Positions 25,526 to 39,509 of a DNA stretch of 64,000 bases are shown piece after piece. The position numbers and the translations under genes were made by a program. This DNA comes from Himantopus leucocephalus (lineage: Eukaryota > Chordata > Aves > Charadriiformes > Recurvirostridae), in contig RSEF01000004.1 in assembly GCA_003993805.1 (NCBI GenBank), forward strand, positions 21,742,822 to 21,806,821, given 5' to 3'. Below the pieces are notes generated by a model. That model ran no database searches. It was not told the origin of the DNA and saw only the letters and a list, made by a program, of their open reading frames with translations. Numbering within the stretch: position 1 is the stretch's first letter; the number at the start of each line of letters is the position of its first letter.

Positions 25526-27882
25526 ACAACATAGCCAGCTTGATCGGCGTTCAGCGAGCCCTTCAAACTGAACCCTGATTATTGGATCCTCTAATTTGGC
25601 ACCCTGTTTTTTTCGTAAGGTTAAAAGCTTAGCATGTTTGCCAAAAAAATATGCCATGTGTTCTGGCCTGTAATAGAGAGGGAGAGTCCTTGCTGCCCCT
25701 CACACTCAACCTTTTAATTCTCTTCTCTTACAGAAAGACCTAAGCAGCCACCTGAAACCCTATCATGCGACCCGGCATTTAATATAGTCATTTTAGCCTT
25801 TGGAAAAGAACAAACGTTTCAGTCTGGATTTCCTTTTCCTCACTTGTGCATTGAAGCAGGTCTGTTCCTGCATCTGTGTGTCCTGTAAATCATGCCAGCA
25901 CTCCCCTTTGATCCACTCCTGCTAAGCTAACAGGTGTAGAAAAAATGGATGTATGTTATAGAAGATGTTTTGATACAACATTTACTTTTTTGGCATGTCA
26001 GCCTTACCCACATAAGCCAGCTTAAAGAGTAAAGAAAACCGAAGCCAAAACACGCTGAGGTCTTTTTTGATCTCCCTTAAGGTATGAAGGCTTCAGAGTA
26101 TTTCTGGTAGACAGATCCCCACTGTCACATGCATGCAATTTGATTCCTCATTTCCCAGTCCGTTCTTTCTTACAAAGCTAATAAGTCTGAGGTTGGAAGC
26201 ATTAAATACTCAGAACTGCCACTAAGACGTATGACAGCTGAGGATGCTTGGTCCCACACAGAGCAGTCCTAACGTCTGAAATCAGCATGTTCAGACTATG
26301 CACCAGATTAATACATCCTCTTCCCATGCCTGCATTTTTTTAAACCTTCTGACAATAAACTACATTGAAACAAACTAACTCCTAAAAACAGGGCTGAAAA
26401 GGGGCAAAGTCCATAACCTTCCTTTCTCCAAACACTACACTACTTTTTTTTCCCACAGGAAAAACAGCGAATAGGACACAAAAGCCACAGCACTAAAACG
26501 CAGTAAGTTTGTTGCTCCAGCATTTAAAAATTATATATCTACATTACCAGACGATGACATGAACTGTCTCTGTTGCTTCTAGATGGACAAAAAGGAATAG
26601 CAAACGGTTCATTAGTAATAGTTTATCAGGGGTCATATGAGCAATCTGGAACAAACTTGGAGCAAGCCCAAAAAAAGACCACCCAGTAGACCCACGGCTG
26701 CTAGTTAGCTCTAAGCAGTTAGTGCTATTTGCAACTCCAGCTGGTGTCAAACACTGACAATTACCAGTTATCATACAAAGACGAACTGGAATAAACCTGC
26801 CAAAGAATACTTTTTTTTTTTTTCCCCCCTCAGCACAAAGTGCAGTGTATTATCATGTTCAAGCAATTAGCGAAAGGAGTTGTTGATCTCACTTTGCTGG
26901 AGAGATACAAAGGCTAGATGCAGTAACAGCGCATTCTTTGTGAAGGGTAACTTGTGTTGTACGTGAAAGACAATATAGAATGACAATGCTGCTGCAAAAG
27001 GAGACAGAATGATACGTTTAGTCAAATTCCCACTCTAAGCCTTTTCAAAGAGCACCAGCAGTTAGTGGAACATTCCTTAGGGTTCCTGTATCCTTTCAAA
27101 CATGATAGCTTTCTTGCAGTTTACACTTATCATATTAAGAAAAAATGGTAATGAGGAGATCATGACAACTTCGTTTAAAAGCTACAATGACTCAATTGCC
27201 AACGAAAAAAGGAGTGATAACTATTTTCACGGAAAGAAGCCTCCAGTGAACGCCTCACTGTTGAAGCTGAGTTCTTTGTTTTTGTCTGAACTCAGGAACG
27301 ACAAGGGGCTGCTCTTCAAAAAAATCTGAGCATCAGTTTTCATTCGATTGGTACAACACTCCTTTTTCAGATAAACTGGCAGCTCAGACCTCTTATTTGA
27401 AAAGATTAGGGACTCAAGAGGTTAGAAATGATAAAATAGTGGAATAAGTGGGAAGGGATTAATTGGCTTGACTTTAAAAAAAAATAAAAAATCACTTCTG
27501 GGAATGTTCTCCTACAAACCAAACACCAAGTCTTTTTTCTGAGGCTCAGAAGAATATTTTTAAAAGTTACTGTATCTTGAAGTACACCAAAAACCATGCT
27601 CTTTAGCAGGATACACTCACGGCAAAGAAATTAATGGACTACAAAGCCCAAAGGGCCTTTAACACTCAGTGCTTGTGCAATAAATCCCATCAGATGATCT
27701 CAAAGCATTCCTCACAAGAGATCAGTACCCACCATTTTCCAGCTTGGCTCCAAAGGTGAAATTTTGTCCATGCCTTAAATCACCCATTCAACCAGCAGGA
27801 AATGCAATGAACACTACCCTGCCCCCTTTTTTTTTTTTCCCATTAGCAACCCATGCAAGTCTCCTAAGTCCACGTGTGTCCA

Positions 27883-27934
27883 TGCTGTTCCTGTTTCACC
27901 CTGCAAANGTGCTGTTCCTGTTTCACCCTGCGAA
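27883..27934. repeat. 25-bp direct duplication flanking a single N (probable assembly artefact)
   Basis: The sequence tgctgttcctgtttcaccct occurs on both sides of N at 27,908, with one mismatch over 25 bp. Confidence 0.8.
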
Positions 27935-28385
27935 GTACTAGTTAAGTATTATTTCCACCTCCCCCTCCCCCCCCCAAATATTTGCTTAGACGTCGCACAG
28001 AAATTTTGGAATAGAGGAAATATTTAAAGAAGAGCTGTAAACCGTTGAGAACAGGATTTCTCGTGACACCCCCACCAGAGCCCGTGCCCTAGGGGCCCTG
28101 GAAGGCAATACAGTAACACTTGCAGCAGGCAGAATAAACGGCACATGCAGAATGTTGAACAAACATAAATCTGGGCACTTAGGTCTGAAGTTCAGATTCA
28201 TGTTTGTGGTCAGTTTTTATCTCTTGCCTCTGAACAATGGTCAACAAACACCTCAACGCCTTGAACTAATAAAACCATCTTCCTTTCTAATGCTGCAGCC
28301 TGACATTTTCTTCAGCTGACTTCTGCAAGGCTGGGTGCCTGTATGACTGCTTTTAAATCAAAAAGAAATGTGAGAAATTCCTTGG

Positions 28386-28440
28386 GAAAAAAAAAATGAA
28401 AAAAGGGAAAAAAAAAAAAAAAAAAAAANAAAAAAAAAAG
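28386..28440. repeat. A-rich tract with an N
   Basis: Almost pure A interrupted by tg, ggg and one N at 28,429. The tract length is probably unreliable in the assembly. Confidence 0.9.
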
Positions 28441-28919
28441 AAAAGCATTCTGGTCAGATTTTCTAGCTATCCAAAGAAATTGTTACACAGCTGACAAATC
28501 AATGTGGCAGGATCTACAGGCTAATTAAACAAATGTGACAATTTTACTATGACAATTTGGAAATGCTCAAAAGTTCCTCCCATCCACAGTGTGTATTCTT
28601 CTCAAATGTGCATTAAAACCCATGTACTGTATTAAGAAATTGAAAGGGACTTACATATTCAATAAAAAACACAATTATAAGCACAATTTGAAATATATGG
28701 CTAAAATAGATTGGAAGTTCATAAGGTTTCTCAGAACATTAAATTCAATGACATGCTTTCTATAAAGAAATGTTAGAAATTCTCTATAGAAATGGACAAG
28801 CCACAGTATGTAGTATAATTTTAAATATCTGATTGAGCCTTGCTTTGGCACAATTATAACACCAATAATTCCAGCTGAAGACCTCAATGCATTTTGCTAG
28901 CAACTAATTTAACTTTGCA

Positions 28920-29030
28920 GCGTGATGGCAGTGTGGGTGAGGTTTCCCTGTTTCACAGAAGGAGATGCTGTGCAGTCAAGGGGCATCTCAAGGTTATACA
29001 GGAGGATTAAAAGCAGGATGTTTTATCTAT
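28920..29030 (-). mobile_element. MIR/L2-like remnant
   Basis: The stretch 'ccctgtttcacagaaggagatgctgtgcagtcaaggggcatctcaaggttatacagg' resembles the antisense MIR/L2 segment (ccattttacagatgaggaaactgaggcacagag ... aaggtcacacagc). It is more decayed than the copy at 16.3 kb. Confidence 0.45.
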
Positions 29031-32000
29031 GTATTCAAGCATTTATTGAGAGAATGTTCAAAGAGATGAGAAGATGGGCCATACCAGTCTTTTACTGGCT
29101 GCTATGAAGTGGTGTATTCTGAAGACTTTGACAGCTGAAACAATCTCCACAGGTAAGAAGGAAGACACCTTCAGAAAGAGCTCCACTAACTATCCTGCAT
29201 GACAGTCTTATAGCCTACAGATCAACGGCAAGTAGCAAAGACATAAATTGCCCCCCAAAATGGTGGCTTCCAGAACTATTCTCCCTACAGAATATGGAAT
29301 AACATGAACTTAGGACAGATGATGACTGGAAGACTTCCCAAGTTGGGCTGCTTCCATAAACCCTATGGAAGTTGGCAAGGCTAGGAGCGTGTCATCACAT
29401 GACTCCTCCAAAGGAAACGTCCACCTGCTCGTCCAGCGGGTCTCTCAGGAATAAATACTTCTTGGCCCATAACTCAGTTGGTTTCTGTATTCTCGCCTTA
29501 AGAAGAAGAGATTAGGAGTAACTTGGGTTAAATTTAGACTGCAGTACATGAAGAAAATGGCAACAAATATTCCTGGTATCTGCTGTAACAGAATACTTCC
29601 ACTCATTTCCTCTGAGAGTAACAATGAGATTCAAAGTTCAAACTTCAGGTTTACTCCGGGTGTCATCTTTAACCTGTTTTCTTTACTTTCCTTCTAAGAG
29701 CACAAGAGCAGTGAAGCATCAAAGGCTGCAACATGGTGGGTACAATTAAAGCAGAGAAACTGAGCATGCCTCGAGTATCTGGCCTCTTTTTGGTCCGATT
29801 TTTTTCATTTACCTAATTCTTTCCTTACGTATATTTTTTTAACCACCAACCAATTTTTTTAGGTTGTGATTGTCATGGCCAGCTGAAACTTCAGAGGACA
29901 ATTTCAAAGAGGAGAGTTCTTGAAACTCTTTCTGAAGTTTCATTTAGTGACATCTTCCAGCCGTGTCTTTGTTTGGACACTGCAAGTCTCTTTAGCCTTT
30001 TCCTAGCTCCATTTCTCTTGAGTAATCACATATGGCCAACTTATCCTCCATGGGTTCCACCAGCTTCTTCAGCAGTGCTGACTTATGGGGAGGCTTCCCA
30101 CCAGGACTTAAAACCTGCAACACTTTGCCCTGAGGGCTGCAAAAATGGAGCCTTTCCCTTTTGTGAGATAGAGCCACAGAAGATGCTATAGACTTTGTCA
30201 TTTCAAACCAGAATTGTTTCTAAAGCATGCATTCGTTTCAGAAAGCCTAACTCGATTTTAATATGTTTTCAATGTCTTCATTCTGTGCCTAAAGCAATTT
30301 GTTATGTAGAGTACACATTATTAATCTACTTAAATGAAAGGTAACATTGCTAGCAGTTTAAACACTCAATGACCATATTTAACCATGTTTCATTTTGACA
30401 GGACAAGATGAAATAACAGAAATGATTAATCTGAGACCAGAGGAATATTCTACTACCTATATTTCAAAATAGGACTAGATTTTTTGGTTTAATACTTTGG
30501 CAGTAAGACATGTAAGTGAAGTATAGGAGCTTCAGACGGCTTTTCTGCTTGACCACACTGCATTACTGTGCCAGTAGTTGTTGTTACCAGTCATTTTGGA
30601 ATTGACAGCAGTACTCCAGGACAGGCACACACCAGGCTCTGAAGTTCCTAATCATATTTTTTTACAACATAAATTTGTGTAGCCCACAAGGTCCTTAAGG
30701 GAGGATACCTGGTACAGCTAGAGCCAAAATACTTTAACAGTGTTTAAAATTTTCCATCGAGTTCAGCGTTTGGGGGCTGTTTGGTTCATGGGAGCATACA
30801 AAAGGTCAAAGTTGATCCGACATCCCAGATTCCTTGGGTCTGTTTTCTCTCACACTTTCACTCAAAGATAAGGGAGTTACTCTTTATTTACAATGATGAA
30901 GAGGGACGGGAAGTCAGATCCCATGGGCCGGCAAATATGGAGCAGAAATCTTAGTTTTATGATACTCTCCATTTAACTACAAGACTCCATCAACTTGTTT
31001 TCCCACATTTTTTGTCTCTTTCACTTCCAGTTATTTCTAGAACTATGAAACTTAAGTGTTTGAAAAACTAGTATATGAAGTGACCAAAACTTTTAAGTGC
31101 CCCAGAGGGTGCACCTGATATTCTGCAGAAGTTGCAAAACTTATTTTTTCCTCCAAGACAGTGACTTTGCTTGAATTACTTTCTTGTTTGAACTGGCTTT
31201 TAAAAAATTATTTTGTATATTCTCGTGAAATATATGAGAGTACTGAATGAAAGTGAGGATGCCAAGCATGTAACATGTTGCAATACATAGTGGATCATTT
31301 CTGAGATGACTGTCAATGAGGAAGAGAAATTAAAGGTGGTTATTTTGGTAAAAAAGAGATGTCGAAGAGATTGGAAAACAGGTAAGAATTAACGCTCTTC
31401 CATTTAGTCATTCATTTCTCATGAGAGTGCTTCCGTTCTCTTCAGGAGCAGTAATATGTGTCCAAAATCTTGTGATGTCAGCTCACTTCACAGTAATTTT
31501 TGTTGCAATGGTAAATATGGCAATGACAGCAGAATTATATAATACTAATGAAATCAGCAACGTTTCAATTTGGCAGTAGAAAAATATATGTTAAAATATT
31601 ATGGTTCAGGAGATAAGAAAACAGAATAGAATAGGGAGTTCGAAATAGGTGCACTGCAATCTCTCTCTCTTCCTGAATACCTTTTGTAATCTTTTTTTAT
31701 TGTCACAGTGTAGATGGGTTGCAATAGACCCACATAATGATCAGATTTTACATTTCAAAGTTCTTTGCTAAATAATTTCTTTGATACTGCTACAAAAATA
31801 ATACCTTTATTTGATAAATGTGCCTGCAGGCTGGAATCAGACCTTGCTTGTCTGTCCTGACAAAGGTCTAATCTTTTGCTGCCTTATGTCTCGAAGAGGT
31901 ATTTATCCCTATAACAGGCAGGTGCAAAACACCACCTTTCGAACACAGGAAACACTGCACACCCACGTGCATTTGTCAGATCAGACAGACAACCTTTTCT

Positions 32001-33589
32001 CCCCGTCACCTCCCCAACAGCATGAAGTCTGCTTTGCGTTGATCTGGCAGTTCAAAGCAGATTTATAGTATATATCTACATCACAAGTGAACTCCTCTCG
32101 TACCTAACCCGTGCCATGCCAGCAGTGCAACGGTGGCCCACAAAACCAACCGCATAAGCTAAGTACTTGAGCATTGACTCACGGCAACATCCTACTCAGC
32201 TAGTGTAAAGTTAGCTCTGAGTTTTCTACATTATCTACCTTCAGGTTAATATAGACAGCTTTGGGATAATGCTCCTGAGGTGCCTTTCTCATGGGTGGCA
32301 CCATAATGTTGTCACTGTAAAGATGAATGGCCAAAAATTTGCATAATCCTGTTCTGCTGCGTTCAGGTGTAACTCACAGTGGCCAAGGCAAGCCTCTGTG
32401 TTAAGGGTCTGCTCTAGACTGGAAAGACCTAAGGCTGCATTCTCCGACTCCCAAAGAGCCTTTTGCACTTCAAGCCCACACCAGGTCATCCTCAAATGAC
32501 TCCAATGACTGATCTCACCATGCCTGTGTGTATACGGCTAGATGATGCACAAAACGCCGGGAAAAGCATTTGTGCTTTTCTTCTGACCTTCCTGGAATGG
32601 TTGCTGAATGCTTGTGGAGGTACTGAGATGAGAATTGAGCTGATCACCTACCAAACCAGGAACGAGCTGTTCTCAAAGAACTACTTGGCATTTCCATTTT
32701 CTGGAGTGAGACTACACCTAGAGAGTCGTCAGAACAAAGGACTAGTTGCTGCTTTTATGTACACCTAAAGTAATGCAGCGGTAACTCCTTTTTATTTAAT
32801 AACAGCAGCAGCAACGTAAGTGGGGCTGCTGCCAATTTATACCAGTGTGGGAGGAAGAAGAATTCAATGAACTCAAATGAGATCAGAGGTCAGCGGAATT
32901 ACCCCTTGATTTATTTTGATGTGAGAGCAGAAACTAGTTCTGCCTCCATTGAGAAAATGCTGATAAAAAGCTGAAAATGCAATGGCTTGGAAATTGCTAA
33001 GAAATTAATTGGTTTTATCCATCCAAATCTTCATGTAAATAAGCAAAGTCTAAAGGAAAAAAACCCCCAACCTACAGTTGTAACACATTGCCTTTTTCAA
33101 AGCAGGCTATTACCCGTTCCTCACACGCTTCCAAAGGCTGCACGCCAGACAAGGGACAAAGGCCGCAGATACACATTTACACGTGGGTTAACTTTTCAAT
33201 CCATTTTTTCATTTCAATAGAAATAATAAATCACCTTATCCTGGAGAAAGAAGCAGCTTGACACAAAACATACGGTGCTGGGCTATTTTTATAGCACACC
33301 TAAGACATATAGGGATTCATTTATTTACTCAGCTATTTAAAAGTGGCTACTCTTACTCATTCTTTGGACAGCTAAATGCCAGGTTGCTAAGTTACTGTTA
33401 CTTGACATCATCTCCTCCCCAACGTGTTCCCACATTTGACAGGTTCACATGATTTACTAGGCCAGTCAGCTCGTTATTCACTTGTCCAATGACGTCTGGA
33501 TAATCATTTTAAATTCACATCATGTCCTCCCCAGCAAGCCCCCAGATTCCACATGAAAATATTTAAACTGCCTGTCAGCTACTAAGTGC

Positions 33590-34080
33590 ATTTGTAACCA
33601 CACTGGACAACATACCTGTATTTTTCAAATTACAATTATTATAATTAGGTTTAGCATCGTTCTTCGATGTTGGTTTGTATTTTAGAAGAGAAAACAATTA
33701 CTGAGGGGCAAATAATGGGCTATATCTGTTACAGTCTAATTTTGCTCTGCGAACAGCTCACCTCAGCTATGGATGATACATATTAAATCCATTAGTGCTT
33801 TCAATTGGCATGAGAAAGGTAATACTACACATAATTTGCCCAGTCAAGGGCATTTTCACCTGCTGATCAATTTACATATTCTCCAATGTCATTAGACATG
33901 AGCTAGTCATCAGAAGAATAGAAGACCATACAAATTAGAGACTTTGCTCATTTAACTCCAGTCATTTTTATACTAATTACAATCTGAATTATATTTAGGA
34001 TTTGTTTTGCTTCCAGACTTGAAAGCTTTTAATTAATATCACAGCTGTCCACATAACATCAGAAGTCCATCTAGTAACTT
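33590..34080. promoter_or_regulatory. Candidate conserved non-coding element
   Basis: An AT-rich repeat-free block with 'acaattattataattagg', 'ttgaaagcttttaattaata' and several ATTA cores. Evidence is compositional only. Confidence 0.25.
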
Positions 34081-34691
34081 GATGCCTTACTACGGCGAAT
34101 ATGCACCTACAAGAATTCTTTTGTTCCTCTAAGCAGGGACAGATTTTTAGACAGAACTGCCTGCCCAGATGGTTAGCAACACAGACACAAAAGCTTTGTG
34201 TGTACAGAGCAGAGCCTCACTTCTGCGGGATTACATCTAATCGATTGCCAAACACCTAGCCCAAAGTTTCAATTTACACTACAAGTCCTGAAGAAAATTT
34301 AGTTAAATAAAATTTCCTTTCTTTCCCATGTAATGCTGTATGCTTATCACCCCCTTACCCAGAGGTAAACCAATGCTAAGGGAGGTCCCTCCTGTGCTGC
34401 CTATAGGCAGAAAAAGGACCGCTGCTAGTTCGCACTCAGTGTCACACCTGCACACCCCCCTGTGCCTGAACCGGCACGACGGTTCACGTCACGAGCAATG
34501 ACAGCAAGGCACACTGATGTAAAGCACTGGTACACGCGGCACGACTAACAGCTTCAGAACATTGGTTTAAAATGTCAGTTCTCCCGCCCCATCTGCACTT
34601 TGTATCACAACATTTCAATGAACTCATTTTTCAATGGCTGCATATAGCAAGTGACAACTTAATTTAAATCCATATTAATAAAATGTGAATT

Positions 34692-34705
34692 ACACACACA
34701 CACAC
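34692..34705. repeat. (AC)7 microsatellite
   Basis: A perfect AC dinucleotide run of 14 nt. Confidence 0.9.
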
Positions 34706-34870
34706 TGTTGATTGCCTGTCTTCCATGTTATCCGCACTTTCAAAGCCATTATGCTGGTTTAAAAAAATAAGCCACATCAGCGTATTCACCTTTCAATTTG
34801 GTATTAGCAACCTGTATTAAATGCAAATCTCCTGTACTACCTTCACAGCTTCGCCTTAGTTCTATAAGAG

Positions 34871-34912
34871 ATTATTATTTTTTATTATTATTATTATTTT
34901 TAACGACCTTCT
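34871..34912. repeat. ATT-rich microsatellite
   Basis: An attatt/ttattattatt run with an internal T run. Confidence 0.85.
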
Positions 34913-37900
34913 CAGCCATCCTGGTTAGAAAAGCAAAATCAACAGGAGACTGGTCTACCATTAACCTTTGGTCGCAGTATCAGGAACAGTCCTTAAAGCA
35001 TTTCCACAAGATGACATAAGTGGCTAAGTGTTTCAGGAAATCTGAAGGACTGTGAAATTTTGTCTCTGAAGACTCAGGGGTCTGAACGGACTCGAGACCT
35101 TTCCCCTCACTCGGTTGGAAATTTCTGACCATAAACTCAATTAAACCTTTTTTTTTCCTAGGGGAAAAAAAAAAAAAGACGACAGAGATTAGGAATTGCA
35201 AACCTCTACAATTACAAAAACCATTAATCAAGTTCAGCTTGAAAAAAGAGCTCTGTAAAATCAGAGGTCACAGCTCTTAGCTTGGGTCCCTCTTCCTTGT
35301 AAAGTCTAGCAAAAAGACCTACAAGAGTTACTGTGCCTTTCTAGGGGTGAAACTGAATTAAGACACTTAATCACCCAACTTAAAAAAGAAAGAAAAAGAG
35401 CGAGCTTCAAAGCATGAAATGCTCTCAAGGGAGACTGGCAGGGCTGGGGCAAGGCAGGCGGCAGCACCCTTTCTCCGGCACTGTGGGGCGCACAGCTCAG
35501 CAGCGGACATGGCCCACAGCAGAAATTGCCAGTTGTCACCAACGGTTTGGTTGGTTGAAACGCACGCTATTACACGCACATCTGTCTACCTTCGGGACTT
35601 GACTGTCTTGTAATCCTTCACGTTTACCTCTGCAACATCCCTGACAGGACAGAAATGTTAATAGCCTATTATTTGACCTGGGGAAGCTGCCATCAGGGAG
35701 CTGAGGTCCACACTCCCAAAGGCTCTTCAGAGCCTACATAAATGGCCCCCAAAGGACAGAAAGCATCTGTCAGGGCTAGGAACTTAATCCAGGTTCTCAA
35801 ACCACAAATCGCTGCTGAAACCAAGGGTCGTCCCTTCATCTGGAGCAGGCAGCCTGAATCTCCTGACACAGGGCTTCCATGGGGAGCCCAAAGACTGGAT
35901 TTTGACCACTGCTGGCTGGGCATCCCATTCTCTTACTTTTTTTCTCTCCGTTGCCTATCATGTAGAATATGAGACCCTGCATGCAGCCAAAACACATTTC
36001 CTGCTAGCTTATTCTGCATTATAAATTTGAGAAGAAGAAAGTCATTGACAAACTCAGGTATTTCTACCTCCACGTGTGCTTCAGCACCATAGGAAGTTGA
36101 AAGGCTGAAACGCTGTCACTGAAGGCAACCAGTTGGGACTGGGCCTCTGACGGGCAGCCCCAGAAGTGGCTCTGTGATCTGTTGCTTTCATACACTCATG
36201 GTCTTGCTGGCAGCCTGCAGCCTGCTTGCAGACAGGTTACAAGAAGGCTGCAGACAGCCTGTCAGTGCCCAGAGCTGCCTAATGCCACGCCGACGGCATA
36301 CTAAGCCACACTCACAGTGTAACAGCACTCAAACCTACCCAGCTGCGCATGTGGCGAGGGAGGGTGCACCCCAGAGGAACCGTGGCCGAGGTCCCACGCT
36401 CACCTGCAGCACACCAAGCCCCTAGCTGCTCCCTGGCATGGGGGGTTTCACATGCTCGAGATGGCTTTGGCTATGCCTGCGGCTATGGCTGACAGGTTTG
36501 CTCCATGGCTGGATGGCCAGGCTGGGCACCCAGGGTACCTCCAGGCATCTGCACCCGCCAGTCAAGAAAGATCTGCCCATTTGTATCCCTTTTTTGGGTG
36601 CCCGTTACATGCCCTTGTGAGATAGATCCCCAGAGACGTGGAAACCTGCCAGATCCCTGCCCTGTCCACCCCGAGAGTCCCCCCGAGTTTAACAGCTCAC
36701 TGGTGGCAGGAGGTGCTGCGGCGGCCGCAGGGACTCTGCAGTGCACCCCCATCCTCTGAAGACAACAGAAAGTCCTGCACCTATCTCAGCAGGTTTCCGA
36801 AGGAAGCCCAGGACATTCTGCCCCTGTTGACTCAAATTACAGTCATGGGGCGGGAAACAGGATCACTTCCTCGTGATTAGAAAAAATACATTTCTGCTTC
36901 CTGTGATTTATATGCACTGTTCCCACATTAAAACTGTCACCTGGATGACTGATCCCTGAAATTTGCTACATCACATTTCCTGTTGATGCTATTTACTGAA
37001 AACCACTGCTTTCCCCAGCTAACAAGTCAGTCATTCCAACCATAGTAATGAACCTCATTGAATAAACAGGGGAAGAAGACACCTAAAATGTACCAGGTAC
37101 TTCGCACAGCCTTTCAACATTTTCTTTGCTTTTGCTCCCTTAGGAGGGGTAATAAACCCCTGCTCGCTTTGAAGGTTGAAATTAAATTTTATTTATTTCC
37201 TTGCATTCATTGCTGCTGGGTGCACATGCAGATGCACACACCTCCGTCACGGCAGGTCTGCGCGTGCGTGCTTGCCTGCTGGTTCAACAGACTTTTGCAG
37301 CAACACCGGCAACCCGTAAGGACATCGATAGAGTCTCAAAATAATGTGCGTACACAAAACAGGAGCAAGTTTCCCAAACAATTTAACTCCTGATTACTGA
37401 GAAGCTTGTTTTATTTTATAAGCAAGAGTAAGTCCATGCCTTTGCAAGCAAGTTGGCGCAATTGCTACACGTGATTTCAGGTCTGGGTTAGTTTGGACCA
37501 GTTGCTCCTAGTGATAAGGACATGGCCAGCACAAATTCCCACTGAAATTTTATCCCCTCTACACCGAAAACCAGCAGGTTGGCTGGCAGTCCCAGGGAGG
37601 TAGCTCTGACAGATGGGAAACTCAAACCATGAGGATAAAAACCTAAATTCGAGATAGGGACTGCTGGATTGCAAACCTGCCCCCAGAAAAATCTCACTGC
37701 CAACAGGGGACCCCAAAGATGGGGTGTCTGAGGAAAACCCCATTTTACACTTAAAGTAAGGCAGATTTACACACATACAACTTGTTGCGCACGCTCCCCT
37801 TTTTCTTGCTATATGATCTTGTTGCAATTAAGTCATGCTTAGTTTGGAGTGGTTGTTTTAATTTTCTGTATCCAACCACCAACCAGAGCTCCCAGCAAAA

Positions 37901-38315
37901 AAAACGTCTGTAGGTCTTTAACAACACCATGAACGATGAGAAACTGTAGTTTGGGGGAAGAAGGAGGAAAACTGTAGGTCAGTCTGCGAGTGGGAGGGAG
38001 AATTAAGGCAACTCTACCTCAGCGTAGGAGAGACGTGTCCTGGAGAGACCCACAGAGACTGAGAGCTTAAAAAAGAAGAGGAACGTGTGTAAATCCTGAC
38101 TGAGACAAGCTGGCAGATGCAGAGTATTAAGTGAACTGACCTTACTCACTAAGGAGCACCCCGGGCCTACCACTTGGCTGTGTCTCTTTAATACAGACCC
38201 ACTAATATGCTATTAACTACAGCGTTAAAGACAGCCATATAACCCTTCTCCATGAAAGATGAAATAACAGCACTACAATTATACAAAAGATACAAAAGCA
38301 AAAGGTATTACTCAC

Positions 38316-38360
38316 CCGCAATATTTCTTCCACACAGCTGGAGTCATTGGGAAGGGTGAC
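38316..38360 (-). CDS. AFF2: AFF2 internal coding exon, 45 nt, encoding VTLPNDSSCVEEILR
   Basis: Read on the minus strand, a pyrimidine-rich stretch ending in AG (ctttaaacctag) precedes 15 complete codons, VTLPNDSSCVEEILR, followed by a consensus GTGAGT donor. AF4/FMR2 proteins have a short exon here ending in a CVEEIL-type sequence directly before the EMTHSW block. From memory human AFF2 has VSLPSDPSCVEEILR at this place, closer than AFF1, AFF3 or AFF4. The exon starts and ends at phase 0, so it can be skipped without a frameshift. By comparison with paralogue gene structure it corresponds to about exon 5. AFF proteins are nuclear scaffolds related to super elongation complexes that bring P-TEFb and ELL factors to RNA polymerase II. 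Human AFF2 silencing causes FRAXE intellectual disability. The exon is tiny but the splice sites and next exon fit exactly. Confidence 0.9.
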
Positions 38361-39509
38361 CTAGGTTTAAAGAGAAAAAGAAATGTTTAGTCAGGTGCTG
38401 GATGCAAAGTTCAGTGACTACAACCACACAGGTGAACAGCTAACAAGCAACTGCCTTTCTTTGAGGACCGCTGTACCCACGCTTGCTGCCTACCAAATTT
38501 TCCAGTTCAGATCAACGTAAATCATCAGCAGGACGCATTTTGTCAAAAGTTGTTTTTTCTCTTCTGCGCTCCTTTGTGCTACTAACGACACTTTTGAAGC
38601 AATAAAGTACTCTGATTTCCTCACAGTTGAGAACTGACATTAGAATTGCCTGAAACTTCTGTAATTGAAGAAGATCCCACTGTTACTCCTGTTGGCAGCC
38701 TTCAGAGAGAAGGGGAGGTTTGGTTTAACTTGCCGCACGCTGCAGCGAAGGACAGAGGTGTTAAGTTAGGAGAAAGCTGTTATCATCAACTATCTTATCC
38801 TACAGCTTAATAGGCTAACAGCCAAGACAGCTCTTAAAACTTAAACATACACTGCAGTAAAATACTGGTTGGACTATAAGGGTGGCTGCTGATTTTGTTG
38901 TCCCTCACTTCATCAGCCTGTTGCAGGTCAAATATCCTCTGAAGACTGAAGAGCACACAAGAATTCGCCTCGAGAGGCTTGACAGGTATTCCTTCTCTCC
39001 TTAGAAAGATGTGATATACCTATGCACAAAACCATACCCATGTACACACAGAGTGGTGCCTTCCAATTGAAAATACTCGTTTAAAAGGCATTTACAGCAT
39101 TTGCCGCAATCCCTCGTCCCAAGGACATGAAAGAACACGAAACCTCTAAATACTGTGAACAATTACATAAACAACAGGCAGACACAACCCGTACGACAAT
39201 TTTGTAGTGCTTGCAGGTAGCTACGATGGGTTCTTATCATGGGGGTACAGCAGAAGGGGAAGAGACAATATTCAGGAAGGTACCAGAAAAAAGGTAAGAG
39301 CTTCATACCATAAATATTCAGTGAGATTTTTCTGCCCGATGCTTCTACCTTATTGCCCTTGGTAACTAGTTTGGTAAAAGACACTCATGACTAAACTTAA
39401 TCCCTGTCATCCTAATCTGCTATAGAGCTTGACCGAAAGCACCGACCATGGCTTTCCTCCTGTATTTCAGCCAGCGCTAAGCTTCAAGAATAAATCCACA
39501 CAGCTGCAA

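Larger units (their letters stand above)
15723..38315 (-). other. AFF2: AFF2 intron, 22.6 kb
   Basis: This is the intron between the 45-nt and 87-nt exons (GTGAGT ... ttccctag on the minus strand). It holds a CR1 fragment (20,150-20,510), MIR-like remnants (16,318-16,385; 28,920-29,030), an old interspersed tail near 25,365-25,450, a 33-bp tandem duplication, an 11-bp degenerate minisatellite and two assembly faults with N. GC-rich stretches at 17.4-17.8 kb and 36.1-36.8 kb carry chance open frames. I found no coding exon on either strand. Confidence 0.75.
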
